Translations under genes and position numbers: made by a program
Shown here: in pieces, positions 25,419 to 32,473 of the stretch
Layout: each line of letters opens with the position of its first letter
Numbering within the stretch: position 1 is the first letter of the stretch
Notes under the pieces: generated by a model
Databases searched by the model: none
Told to the model about the DNA's origin: nothing
What the model saw: only the letters and a program-made list of their open reading frames with translations
Assembly (NCBI RefSeq): GCF_003432485.1
Contig: NZ_QVNQ01000009.1
Coordinates: 1-64,000, forward strand
Origin: Actinomadura spongiicola
GTDB taxonomy: Bacteria > Actinomycetota > Actinomycetes > Streptosporangiales > Streptosporangiaceae
Length of the DNA: 64,000 bases
Reading direction: 5' to 3'

Positions 25419-25970
25419 TCAGGTGGGGGTGCCGTTCCGCAGGTCGGTGATCGTTCTGGTGAGGCGGGCCCGGCGTCCGGTGGGGGTGCGGGCCTTCAGC
25501 AGCGGCAGGATCAGCAGGTAGCGGGCGGTCCTGTCGAGCGCTTCGAAGCGGGCGGCGGCCTCGGGGTGCGCGGCGAGCGCCTCGGCGAGGTCCGGGGGGA
25601 CGGTCGCGTCGCGTTGTCCGGCGTAGGCGGCGTCCCATCGTCCGTCGGCGCGGGCGGCGTCGATCTCGGCGAGGCCGGGCGGTCGCATCCGCCCGGCGGC
25701 GATGAGCGCCTCCGCGCGTTCGACGTTGACCCGTGACCAGGGGCTTCCCTTGCGGCGCGGCGAGTAGCGTTGCAGGAAGTGGTGCTCGTCGTGGGATTTG
25801 CGTTGGCTGTCGATCCAGCCGTAGCACAGCGCGACCTCCCAGGCCTCGGTGATCGTGAGGCCGGTGACCGGCGCGCCCTTCTTGGCGATCTTCAGCCAGA
25901 CGCCGCCCTCGGTGTCGTGGTGCTCGGCCAGCCATGCCTCCCATTGGGCGGCGTCGGTGAAGTGCATCAT
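25419..25970 (-). CDS. YdeI/OmpD-associated family protein
   Basis: The protein is 183 residues. It contains QWEAWLAEHHDTEGGVWLKI, ALCYGWIDSQRKS, QRYSPRRKGSPWSRVNVERA, all typical of YdeI (DUF1801-related) proteins, plus the C-terminal LAEALAAHPEAAARFEAL helix and R-x-A-R-x-TR tail. It is a soluble protein implicated by name in envelope stress, with no proven activity. Start chosen at the first of two adjacent ATGs. Confidence 0.87.
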   Translation of the reverse strand: MMHFTDAAQWEAWLAEHHDTEGGVWLKIAKKGAPVTGLTITEAWEVALCYGWIDSQRKSHDEHHFLQRYSPRRKGSPWSRVNVERAEALIAAGRMRPPGLAEIDAARADGRWDAAYAGQRDATVPPDLAEALAAHPEAAARFEALDRTARYLLILPLLKARTPTGRRARLTRTITDLRNGTPT

Positions 25971-26113
25971 CCGCCCAGCATCACGCACCGGCCCGGTTCC
26001 CCGGAAGCCCGGGAGCGGGGGCGGGAGATGGGGTGGGTGGGGCGGTAAGAATCCCGTAAACGGGGTCGGGCAAGGTGCAGGTAGGTGATGGACGACACGG
26101 AAGGACACCAATC

Positions 26114-26677
26114 GTGCGCAAGCTCAAGCTGCAGGTTCAGATGAGCGTCGACGGCTTCATGGCCGGTCCGAACGGGGAGATGGACTGGTTGACGTTTCCG
26201 TGGACCGACGACATCAACGCCTACCTCGACGAGTTGTCGGGGTCGGTCGACACGATCGTGCTGGGTCGCAGGCTCGCCGAGGGGTTCATCCCGGCCTGGG
26301 AGGCGGGGCCGGAGGGTGAGGACCCGGCGTCCATCGAGTGGATGAACAACACGCCGAAGATCGTGTTCTCGCGGACGTTGAGCGAGTCGCCGTGGAAGAA
26401 CGCCGTCGTGGAGAACGGTGATCTGACGGAGGTGGTGACCGCGCTCAAGGCCTCCGAGGGCGGCGATCTGATCGTCTACGGCGGCGCCACGTTCGTGTCG
26501 GGGCTGCTCGCCGCCGGGCTGGTGGACGAGTTGCATCTGCTGGTCAACCCGGTGGCGATCGGGGCCGGGATGCCGGTGTTCCCGGACGCGGGCGTGCCGC
26601 AGCGGTTGCGGCGGGTGGCGGCGCGGCCGTTCGACTGTGGGATCACGGCGCTGCGTCTGGAGCCGGAGCGCGGGTGA
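26114..26677 (+). CDS. dihydrofolate-reductase-family protein (RibD C-terminal type)
   Basis: The protein is 187 residues with GTG start behind AAGGA. It begins LKLQVQMSVDGFMAGPNGEM, has VDTIVLGRRLAEGF, GGDLIVYGGATFVSGLLAAG and ELHLLVNPVAIGAGMPVF. This is a different paralogue from the one in the Tn3 element (17554), with only the family core in common. A 28-bp perfect palindrome starts four bases after its stop. Confidence 0.88.
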   Translation: MRKLKLQVQMSVDGFMAGPNGEMDWLTFPWTDDINAYLDELSGSVDTIVLGRRLAEGFIPAWEAGPEGEDPASIEWMNNTPKIVFSRTLSESPWKNAVVENGDLTEVVTALKASEGGDLIVYGGATFVSGLLAAGLVDELHLLVNPVAIGAGMPVFPDAGVPQRLRRVAARPFDCGITALRLEPERG

Positions 26678-26680
26678 CCG

Positions 26681-26708
26681 CGGCCCGGGGCGGGCCCGCC
26701 CCGGGCCG
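26681..26708. terminator. 28-bp perfect palindrome between convergent genes
   Basis: Arms CGGCCCGGGGCGGG / CCCGCCCCGGGCCG with no spacer, just after the stop at 26677 and facing the stop of the gene at 26762. Likely a bidirectional terminator. It is followed by a 15-bp tandem duplication GGTTCGCGGTGGGCC (26708-26737). Confidence 0.6.
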
Positions 26709-26761
26709 GTTCGCGGTGGGCCGGTTCGCGGTGGGCCGGTGGCGGGTTTCGCCGGGGCCGG

Positions 26762-27172
26762 TCAGGTGCCGGGTTCGGGTGGGGTGACGAACTCGGGCTG
26801 GTCCAGGACACGGAGCCAGCTGCCGTCGGGTTGGCGGCGGGCGACCTGGGCGCGGGCTCCGGCGCCGTCCCTGGGCGGGGTGGAGGTGAGGGCCAGGTCG
26901 CCGCTGACGAGGGTGGGCAGGGGTTCCTCGGGTTCGAAGTGGGGGCGGTCGGCCAGCACCTTCTCCCACAGCGCGCGGATCGCGTCGCGTCCGACGGTCC
27001 GGGAGCCGGGCGGGTAGGCCAGGACGGCGTCGGGTTCGTAGAGGGCGGCGACGCCGGCGGCGTCGCCCGCGTTGGAGCGTTCGACGAACAGGCGGGTGAG
27101 GTCCTCGGGGCGCATGGCCTTCTGGAGGGCCTTCTCGGTGGCCTTCTCGGTGGAGGTGTCGTGTGCGGTCAT
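26762..27172 (-). CDS. SnoaL/SgcJ-like NTF2-fold protein
   Basis: The protein is 136 residues. The first 20 residues (repeats of TEKA/LQKA) are a charged helix; then comes the NTF2-like core LTRLFVERSNAGDAAGVAAL, YEPDAVLAYPPG, VGRDAIRALWEKVLADRP and WLRVLDQPEFV. These small cone-shaped proteins act as isomerases or hydrolases or bind small ligands; no catalytic set can be assigned. Monocistronic. Confidence 0.82.
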   Translation of the reverse strand: MTAHDTSTEKATEKALQKAMRPEDLTRLFVERSNAGDAAGVAALYEPDAVLAYPPGSRTVGRDAIRALWEKVLADRPHFEPEEPLPTLVSGDLALTSTPPRDGAGARAQVARRQPDGSWLRVLDQPEFVTPPEPGT

Positions 27173-27332
27173 GGTTCTTCCCTGGTCGGCGTTGGTGTTC
27201 ACCTTCCATGGTGGGCACCGTCCGGCGAGAAGTCCAAGACATGGTTCTGCTCGAAGCCAGAAGCTCGACTTATGGTTTGGGAGGGTGCCGTGCACGGTCG
27301 GGGTGACCGTCCGGTGTCGTTTCCGGGGGGGT

Positions 27333-28250
27333 TTACAGGTAGTGGCCGCTGGCGAGGTAGGGGAAGGGTTCGGGCATGCCGCGCAGGGCCAGGTAGCCCT
27401 CTTGGTCGAGGTCGAGGCGGGCGGCCAGACCGACGTCGACGGCCCAGTGGTTGGCGGTGGTGACGCAGTTGACGAGGGTCTGGTCGCGGGTGGCGGCGAG
27501 GGCCTCCCACAGGAGCGTCTCGGCGGTGGGGACGTTCTCGGCGGCCAGCAGCGCGGGACGGTCGCGGTGGGGGTCGATGTAGACGTAGCCGCGGTGGTCG
27601 CGGGCGTCGGACACGACCAGGCGCAGGGTGTGGAGCATGTGGAGGTGGTCGGGGCCGTGGCCTCCTCCGCGCAGGGAGGTGTCGAGGCGGTCCATCCATT
27701 CCAGGTCGTCGGGGCGTCCGTCGCGGAGTCCGCCGATGGCGGGGAGGGTGGAGCGGTCGACGCGTCCGACCATGCGCATCTGCGGGTGCAAAGTGAATCC
27801 GGCGAGGCGGTAGCGGCGGGTGGCGGCCGGGTGCGTGGTCGCCGAGAACAGGCCGGGTCGTCCGTCGGCGTGGGCGAGGACCGCGTCCATGAGGCGCCGT
27901 CCGATGCCGCGGCCCTGCCGGTCGGGCAGGACGCCGTAGGTCGCCAGGTACCACACTCGGCCACGGTTCTGGGAGATCGCGAAGCCGACGATGTCGCCGG
28001 ACTCCTCCGCCACGTGGCAGCCGCCGGGGTCGGTCGACAGCAGGTGGCCGACGAAGTCGATCCAGCGGCGGGACGCGGCGGCGTCGGGCGGCTCGGGTTC
28101 CGGGTCGTCCCATCGCCGGCCGAGCCGGTCCGCCTCGAGGAACGTGACGGCCATGGCGCGTTCGGCGGCGGGGAGGTCGTCGGCCGTCAGGGGCCTGATC
28201 CGCACCGGTTCCGCGTCGGCGTGATCACGTGGGGTCGGGGGTGGGGTCAC
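27333..28250 (-). CDS. GNAT acetyltransferase, double-domain length
   Basis: The protein is 305 residues. Residues 15-150 are a typical GNAT domain with VRIRPLTADDLPAAERAMAV and the acetyl-CoA loop PDRQGRGIGRRLMDAVLAHA. The second half (GRPDDLEWMDRLDTSLRGGG onward) is a degenerate GNAT-like domain without a clear Q-x2-G-x-G/A loop. Two-domain GNATs of this kind are frequent in actinomycetes and their substrates are unknown. Confidence 0.85.
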   Translation of the reverse strand: MTPPPTPRDHADAEPVRIRPLTADDLPAAERAMAVTFLEADRLGRRWDDPEPEPPDAAASRRWIDFVGHLLSTDPGGCHVAEESGDIVGFAISQNRGRVWYLATYGVLPDRQGRGIGRRLMDAVLAHADGRPGLFSATTHPAATRRYRLAGFTLHPQMRMVGRVDRSTLPAIGGLRDGRPDDLEWMDRLDTSLRGGGHGPDHLHMLHTLRLVVSDARDHRGYVYIDPHRDRPALLAAENVPTAETLLWEALAATRDQTLVNCVTTANHWAVDVGLAARLDLDQEGYLALRGMPEPFPYLASGHYL

Positions 28251-28467
28251 GGGTTGTTCTCCTCCGTTCCGGGAGCGTGGCGGAGGGGCGGGACGGGTGG
28301 CCGGCGCGGCGTCGGGTTCCCTTGGCCTGACGACGTTCCGTGCATCGCGGCCCCGATGTGGAATCGGGGGTTTTGCCCGACGTGCCCGGCGCAGTTCCCA
28401 CGGGTCTGATCTAAGGGGGCGCCGCTCCCCCGGGCAACCCGTTTTCCGGCTCGGGCCGGTCCACGGG

Positions 28468-29493
28468 TCAGCGGGCGAACAGGGAGGCGTAGACGGTGCG
28501 GTCGTGGCGGGTGACGATCTGCCCGGCCAGGTGCGGGGCGGTCACGGTGGACAGTCGCAGGTCGAGGTGGCGGTCCTCCTCGCGCAGTTCGACGGGGCCG
28601 GTGGGGACGGCGGCGAGCCGTGCGCCGATGTCGGCGAGGCGGGCGGCGCGGGCGCGTTCCAGGGCGGCGCGCAGCCCGGCCGTGCCGTCCTCGCCGGCAC
28701 GGAGCCGCAACGCCCCCCGCGCGCCGGTGCGTGGGCCTGTGCGTGGACCGGTGCGTGGGCCGTTGGGTGGGCCGTTGGGTGGGGTGGGTTCGGCGTGCCA
28801 GGCGGCGACGCCGTAGGCGAAGCACGTCAGCGGGGCCCACATCTCGGCGAAGTAGGCGGGGTCGGGTGCGATCTCCAGGCCGGCGAACCGGTCGGCGACG
28901 AGGAACAGCGCGCCGACCTGTCCGGGCAGGAGTTCCAGGCGGGACTGGAACTGGGTGAGCATCGGGCGTCGACGCGACAGGATCTGTTCCAGGTGCCCGC
29001 GGCGTGGGAGGCCGTGGCGGGCGTTGAGGTCGGCGATGTCGTCCCACAGTTTGGGGTAATCGTGGAGGCCGCGCAGGTCCAGGGCGCGGGCGCGTAGTTC
29101 CAGGGGCAGCACGAAGAACCATTGGTCGCGTCCGGTGAGGTGGCCGCCCTGGCCTGCTTGGACACAGCAGGCGTCCTCGAACAGCAGACTCTGTCCGGGG
29201 GTGAGGAACGCCGACCGGCACAGGGCGTGGTTCTGGGCGCGGTCCTGGATGTAGCCGATGTGCAGCGGGACGATCGCGACGCCCGTCGCGGCGGTGTTGG
29301 TGAGTTCGACGCGTCCATAGCCGGGGACGCCCGACAGGTGGAGGCCGGTGCGGGGCGGCGCGAACCCGGGGTGGGCGGGCCCGGAGATCGGCACCATGGT
29401 GAGCGCGCCCGCCTGCTGCGGGGTGCCGAGGCGGTGTCCGGCGAGGCTGAGGGGGCCGGGGACGAGGGTGTCGAGCGCCGTCATCTGGGTCAT
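28468..29493 (-). CDS. ARPP-1/DUF6569-like domain protein
   Basis: The protein is 341 residues. The first 150 residues follow the ARPP-1 (ARG and rhodanese-phosphatase-superfamily-associated) pattern: GHRLGTPQQAGALTMVPISG, VELTNTAATGVAIVPLHIGY, then QNHALCRSAFLTPGQSLLF and a Cys-containing DACCVQAGQGG, parallel to the family's K-T-N-R-x-L-N and IPVSCVEQG. In between lies a low-complexity PNG/PRTG repeat (28729-28790 in DNA). The family has been linked to prokaryotic conflict systems; its biochemical role is unknown. The vWA gene ends 41 bases upstream in the same direction, so the two probably form an operon. Confidence 0.6.
   Translation of the reverse strand: MTQMTALDTLVPGPLSLAGHRLGTPQQAGALTMVPISGPAHPGFAPPRTGLHLSGVPGYGRVELTNTAATGVAIVPLHIGYIQDRAQNHALCRSAFLTPGQSLLFEDACCVQAGQGGHLTGRDQWFFVLPLELRARALDLRGLHDYPKLWDDIADLNARHGLPRRGHLEQILSRRRPMLTQFQSRLELLPGQVGALFLVADRFAGLEIAPDPAYFAEMWAPLTCFAYGVAAWHAEPTPPNGPPNGPRTGPRTGPRTGARGALRLRAGEDGTAGLRAALERARAARLADIGARLAAVPTGPVELREEDRHLDLRLSTVTAPHLAGQIVTRHDRTVYASLFAR
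28729..28790 (-). repeat. in-frame short tandem repeats (NGP / RTGP)
   Basis: Repeats of about 12 bases (GCGTGGGCCTGT, GCGTGGACCGGT and GGGCCGTTGGGT variants) encode PNGPPNGPRTGPRTGPRTG within the ARPP-1-like protein. In-frame units of this type change number easily. Confidence 0.65.
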
Positions 29494-29533
29494 GCGGTGC
29501 TCCTCGAAGCTCCTCGAAGGGTGGTGGGGTGGG

Positions 29534-30952
29534 TCAGGCGGCCAGGCCGGGGGTCAGGTCGTCGGCCTGCCGGTCCAGGGCGTCCAGGCGGGCGTGGAGG
29601 GCGGCGCGCAGCCACGGCGCGCCGGCGGGGCAGTGCGCGAACATCCAGGGCAGCAGTTCGGCGAAGTCGTCCTGGTGCCAGAAGCCGCGTTGCGGCAGGG
29701 ACGGGGCGGGGCGCCGCAGCCGCAGGTCGTCGCCGCCGGTGAACATGACATGGCAGAACACCACGGGGGTGGTGACACCGGCGCGCGGCAGGGCCGCCAC
29801 GACGCGGGCGAGGTCGCCGGGGAACAGGTTCTCGTAGCCGTCGGAGACGACGGCGACCAGGTCGGGGTCGGTGCCGAGGGCGTCGAGGACGCCGGTGGCC
29901 AGGTCGGTCGCGCCGCGGGGGGCGCGTTCGTCGCCGCCGACCTCGATGACCTCCAGCCGCGCGCAGACCTGCGACAGCACCATCCGCAGCGCGGCGGCCT
30001 GGGACAGCGGGGCCCATTCGCGGTCGCCGTGACCGCGCATGGACGCCGAGGCGTCCAGGACGAGCGCGAGGGTCCCCTCGAAGCGGGGGAACGCGGCGGC
30101 CGCGGCGCCGACGTGGCGGCAGAGCGCGACGTACAGGTCCTCGGTGGGGCCGTCCCGGTACAGGTGGACGAGGGTGGCGGCGATGTCGCCGCGGTCGGTG
30201 ACGGTGACGGTCGGGGGGTGCGGGCGGGGGGTGTCCACCGGCAGGACGGGCCGGTCCAGCACCGTTGTGGCGTGACCGTCCACGCTGGCGGGCACGGCGG
30301 CGGGGGCGGCGGGGTCGTGCGCGGGGTTGTTGGCGGGGTCGGGGGTGTAGAGGGCGCGGACGCGGGCGCTGGCCGCGGCGGTGGGTGCGGTGAGGAAGCG
30401 CAGCAGCCGTCGCCGCAGGTAGTCCGAGGCGGTGTCGCCGGCGTCGATGCGGCGGGCGCAGCCGCGGGCGGTGGTGGTGCCGAGGGCGTGCTCGAAACAG
30501 TCGAGGAGGGCGGGGCGGCGCGCGGCGATGAGCGCGTCGGCGTGGGGGTGTTCCAGGACGAACCGCAGCACGGCGCGGGTGGTGTGCTTGTGGTTGGCGC
30601 GCAGCCGCCGCAGCGCGAGCAGGACGGTGATGACGTGCGCGGGCGGCAGGCCGAGGGTCAGGACGCGGACGACGCGGGCCGGCACGGCGCGGGCCGGCAC
30701 GGCGCGGGCCGGCACGGCGCGGGCGCGCTCGTCCAGTCCGGCCTGGGAGGCGGCGAGGATCTGCAGCAGCACCCGGGCGCGCTGCCAGGGCCGCGCGCCG
30801 GGCGCCAGGCCGAGCAGCGCGTACTCTTCGGCGTCGCGGGCGTGGACGGCGCGGTGCAGGTCGGCGTCGTCCCAGCGCAGCGCGCCGCCCCGGGGCAGGG
30901 TGAGGGGGGTGTCGTGGGTCTGCAGGTGGGCCAGGAACGTGGGGGTGTCCAT
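29534..30952 (-). CDS. vWA-domain protein with TROVE-like helical N-terminus
   Basis: The protein is 472 residues from ATG 30952, preceded by GGAGG. The N-terminal 200 residues are helical; ALRRLRANHKHTTRAVLRFV recalls the TROVE/Ro60 HEAT region, but this likeness is tentative. The C-terminal half is a von Willebrand A domain with the MIDAS motif D-x-S-x-S (LVLDASASMRG, about residue 297), the second metal-site Thr in RGATDLATG and the strand VAVVSDGYENLF. Ro60-like proteins bind misfolded RNA through this architecture. It lies upstream of the ARPP-1-like gene and is likely co-transcribed with it. Confidence 0.72.
   Translation of the reverse strand: MDTPTFLAHLQTHDTPLTLPRGGALRWDDADLHRAVHARDAEEYALLGLAPGARPWQRARVLLQILAASQAGLDERARAVPARAVPARAVPARVVRVLTLGLPPAHVITVLLALRRLRANHKHTTRAVLRFVLEHPHADALIAARRPALLDCFEHALGTTTARGCARRIDAGDTASDYLRRRLLRFLTAPTAAASARVRALYTPDPANNPAHDPAAPAAVPASVDGHATTVLDRPVLPVDTPRPHPPTVTVTDRGDIAATLVHLYRDGPTEDLYVALCRHVGAAAAAFPRFEGTLALVLDASASMRGHGDREWAPLSQAAALRMVLSQVCARLEVIEVGGDERAPRGATDLATGVLDALGTDPDLVAVVSDGYENLFPGDLARVVAALPRAGVTTPVVFCHVMFTGGDDLRLRRPAPSLPQRGFWHQDDFAELLPWMFAHCPAGAPWLRAALHARLDALDRQADDLTPGLAA
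30674..30718 (-). repeat. three tandem 15-bp units inside the vWA gene
   Basis: GCGGGCCGGCACGGC three times without interruption (30674-30688, 30689-30703, 30704-30718), encoding RAVPA three times. Perfect identity suggests slippage or recent expansion. Confidence 0.85.
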
Positions 30953-31007
30953 GATTGTTCGCCTCCGCAATCATGGAGTGTAGGAATCTTCACCGAGGGC
31001 CCGACAC

Positions 31008-32036
31008 TCATTTTCCGGCGGTGTCGAGGGCGGCGGGCGGCACGGCGGCGCCGGACGCGGCGGGGTGGTGGGCGGCGGCGCGCTGGGCGAGGTAGGCGCC
31101 GGTCAGCACGATCGCGCCGCCGAGCAGCTGCGGCGGGGTGAGGCGCTCGCCGAGCACGGCCCAGGCGATGAGCGCGGCGGCGACGGCCTCGGTGTAGCAG
31201 ATGGCGGCGCCGACCTGCGCGGACAGTCGTTGCAGTCCGGCGACGCCCGCGAGGTAGGCCAGGACGGTGCTGACGATCCCGAGGCAGGCGACCAGCGTCC
31301 AGCCGGGCGCGGTGTGCCCGCCGAGGGGGACCCGCGTGGACAGCACGTCCCAGGGAAGCGCCCAGGGCGCGGCGGGTACGGCGAGCGCGGCGGCGGCCAG
31401 GACGCTGCCGGACGCGGTGATGACGAGCGGGTCGACGTGCCCGGTGAGGCGGTCGATGGTGAGGAAGTAGGCGGCCTGGCAGGCGGCGGCGCCGAGCCCG
31501 GCGGCCAGACCGAGCGGGTCCAGGGTCAGGCCCGTCCACACCTGCACGACCAGGGCCAGCCCGGCCATGGCGACGGCGACGCCGACGGCGGCGGTGCGGT
31601 GCACGGGGGCGCGGCGGACCAGCCGCAGCCATGCCAGCACGAGGACGGGGCCGCTGAACTCCAGCAGGATCGCCACCCCGACCGGCAGCCGCGACGCGGC
31701 GACGAAGTAGCAGGCCTGGCATCCGGCGACACCGGCGGCCCCGTACAGCACGAGGGGTCCCCAGTGGGCGCGCAGGCGTTGGGGCAGGCTTCGGGCGGGG
31801 TGTCGGGGCGAATGTCGGGGCAGGTCGCGGGTGCTGGAGCGTGCCCGGAGGAGCAGGGCGAGCGGCACGAGCACCAGCGCCGCCGTCGCGATCCGCAGCC
31901 ACACCGCCTGCAGTGGCCCGAGCCCGGCCTCGATGAGGGCCTTGCCGAACGGGCCGGAGGTGCCGAAGCAGATCGAGGAGAACACCGCCAGTCCGACGCC
32001 CCATGCCCGGACGCGCGTCGCCCCGTCCACCGCCAC
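31008..32036 (-). CDS. EamA-family (DMT) exporter
   Basis: The protein is 342 residues with ten predicted membrane helices in two EamA halves. First half: GLAVFSSICFGTSGPFGKAL, LQAVWLRIATAALVLVPLAL. Second half: LGAAACQAAYFLTIDRLTGH and AICYTEAVAAALIAWAVLGE. A hydrophilic loop of about 25 residues (RDLPRHSPRHPARSLPQRL) separates helices 2 and 3. Metabolite or amino-acid exporter, substrate unknown. It stands between the vWA and AAA genes but its stop lies 55 bases from the vWA start, so co-transcription with vWA and ARPP-1 is possible. Confidence 0.87.
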   Translation of the reverse strand: MAVDGATRVRAWGVGLAVFSSICFGTSGPFGKALIEAGLGPLQAVWLRIATAALVLVPLALLLRARSSTRDLPRHSPRHPARSLPQRLRAHWGPLVLYGAAGVAGCQACYFVAASRLPVGVAILLEFSGPVLVLAWLRLVRRAPVHRTAAVGVAVAMAGLALVVQVWTGLTLDPLGLAAGLGAAACQAAYFLTIDRLTGHVDPLVITASGSVLAAAALAVPAAPWALPWDVLSTRVPLGGHTAPGWTLVACLGIVSTVLAYLAGVAGLQRLSAQVGAAICYTEAVAAALIAWAVLGERLTPPQLLGGAIVLTGAYLAQRAAAHHPAASGAAVPPAALDTAGK

Positions 32037-32473
32037 CCCCGCTCAGGTCGTCGTCGCGTTCACCGCCCACGCGCACACGAAAAAACGAACATACCGCCAC
32101 AACACTCCTTACTTCGTGCGAATTTTCGCGGATGCGGAGGTGGGGGTCACGGCGGCGCAGCCGGTGAGGAGATCGGCGGTGAACGCGTCGAGGCGGCCGC
32201 CGGGACGGTCGAGCAGCGCGGCGGTGATCCGCCGCCGCATCCCGTCGCGCCGGTGGCGCAGGCGGGCGTCGACTCGATCAGCCGCGGCGTCGCCGGGCTC
32301 CGGTGCCCTGGACGGAGGCGACTGCGACGCCGTCTGGGAGCGGTGCCGGCGGCGCAGCGGCCTGAGCCCCGGCGGCCCGGCCGCGGCCCGTCCCGGTGCC
32401 TGGCCCTCCCGCGGGCCCGGTCGGCCGCCGGGATGATTCCGGACGGTTCGGTCCGGCCTACTAGGATCGGCGG
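32037..32473. other. divergent intergenic region
   Basis: The first 80 bases beside the EamA start are AT-richer (ACGAAAAAACGAACATACC) and should hold its promoter. The rest is GC-rich. A 36-codon minus-strand frame from about 32253 to 32110 (starts MRRRITAALLDRPGGRL) looks protein-like but has no ribosome binding site and no family I recognise. The AAA gene at 32474 starts nine bases after a CCTACTAGGAT element that could be its -10 region. Confidence 0.35.
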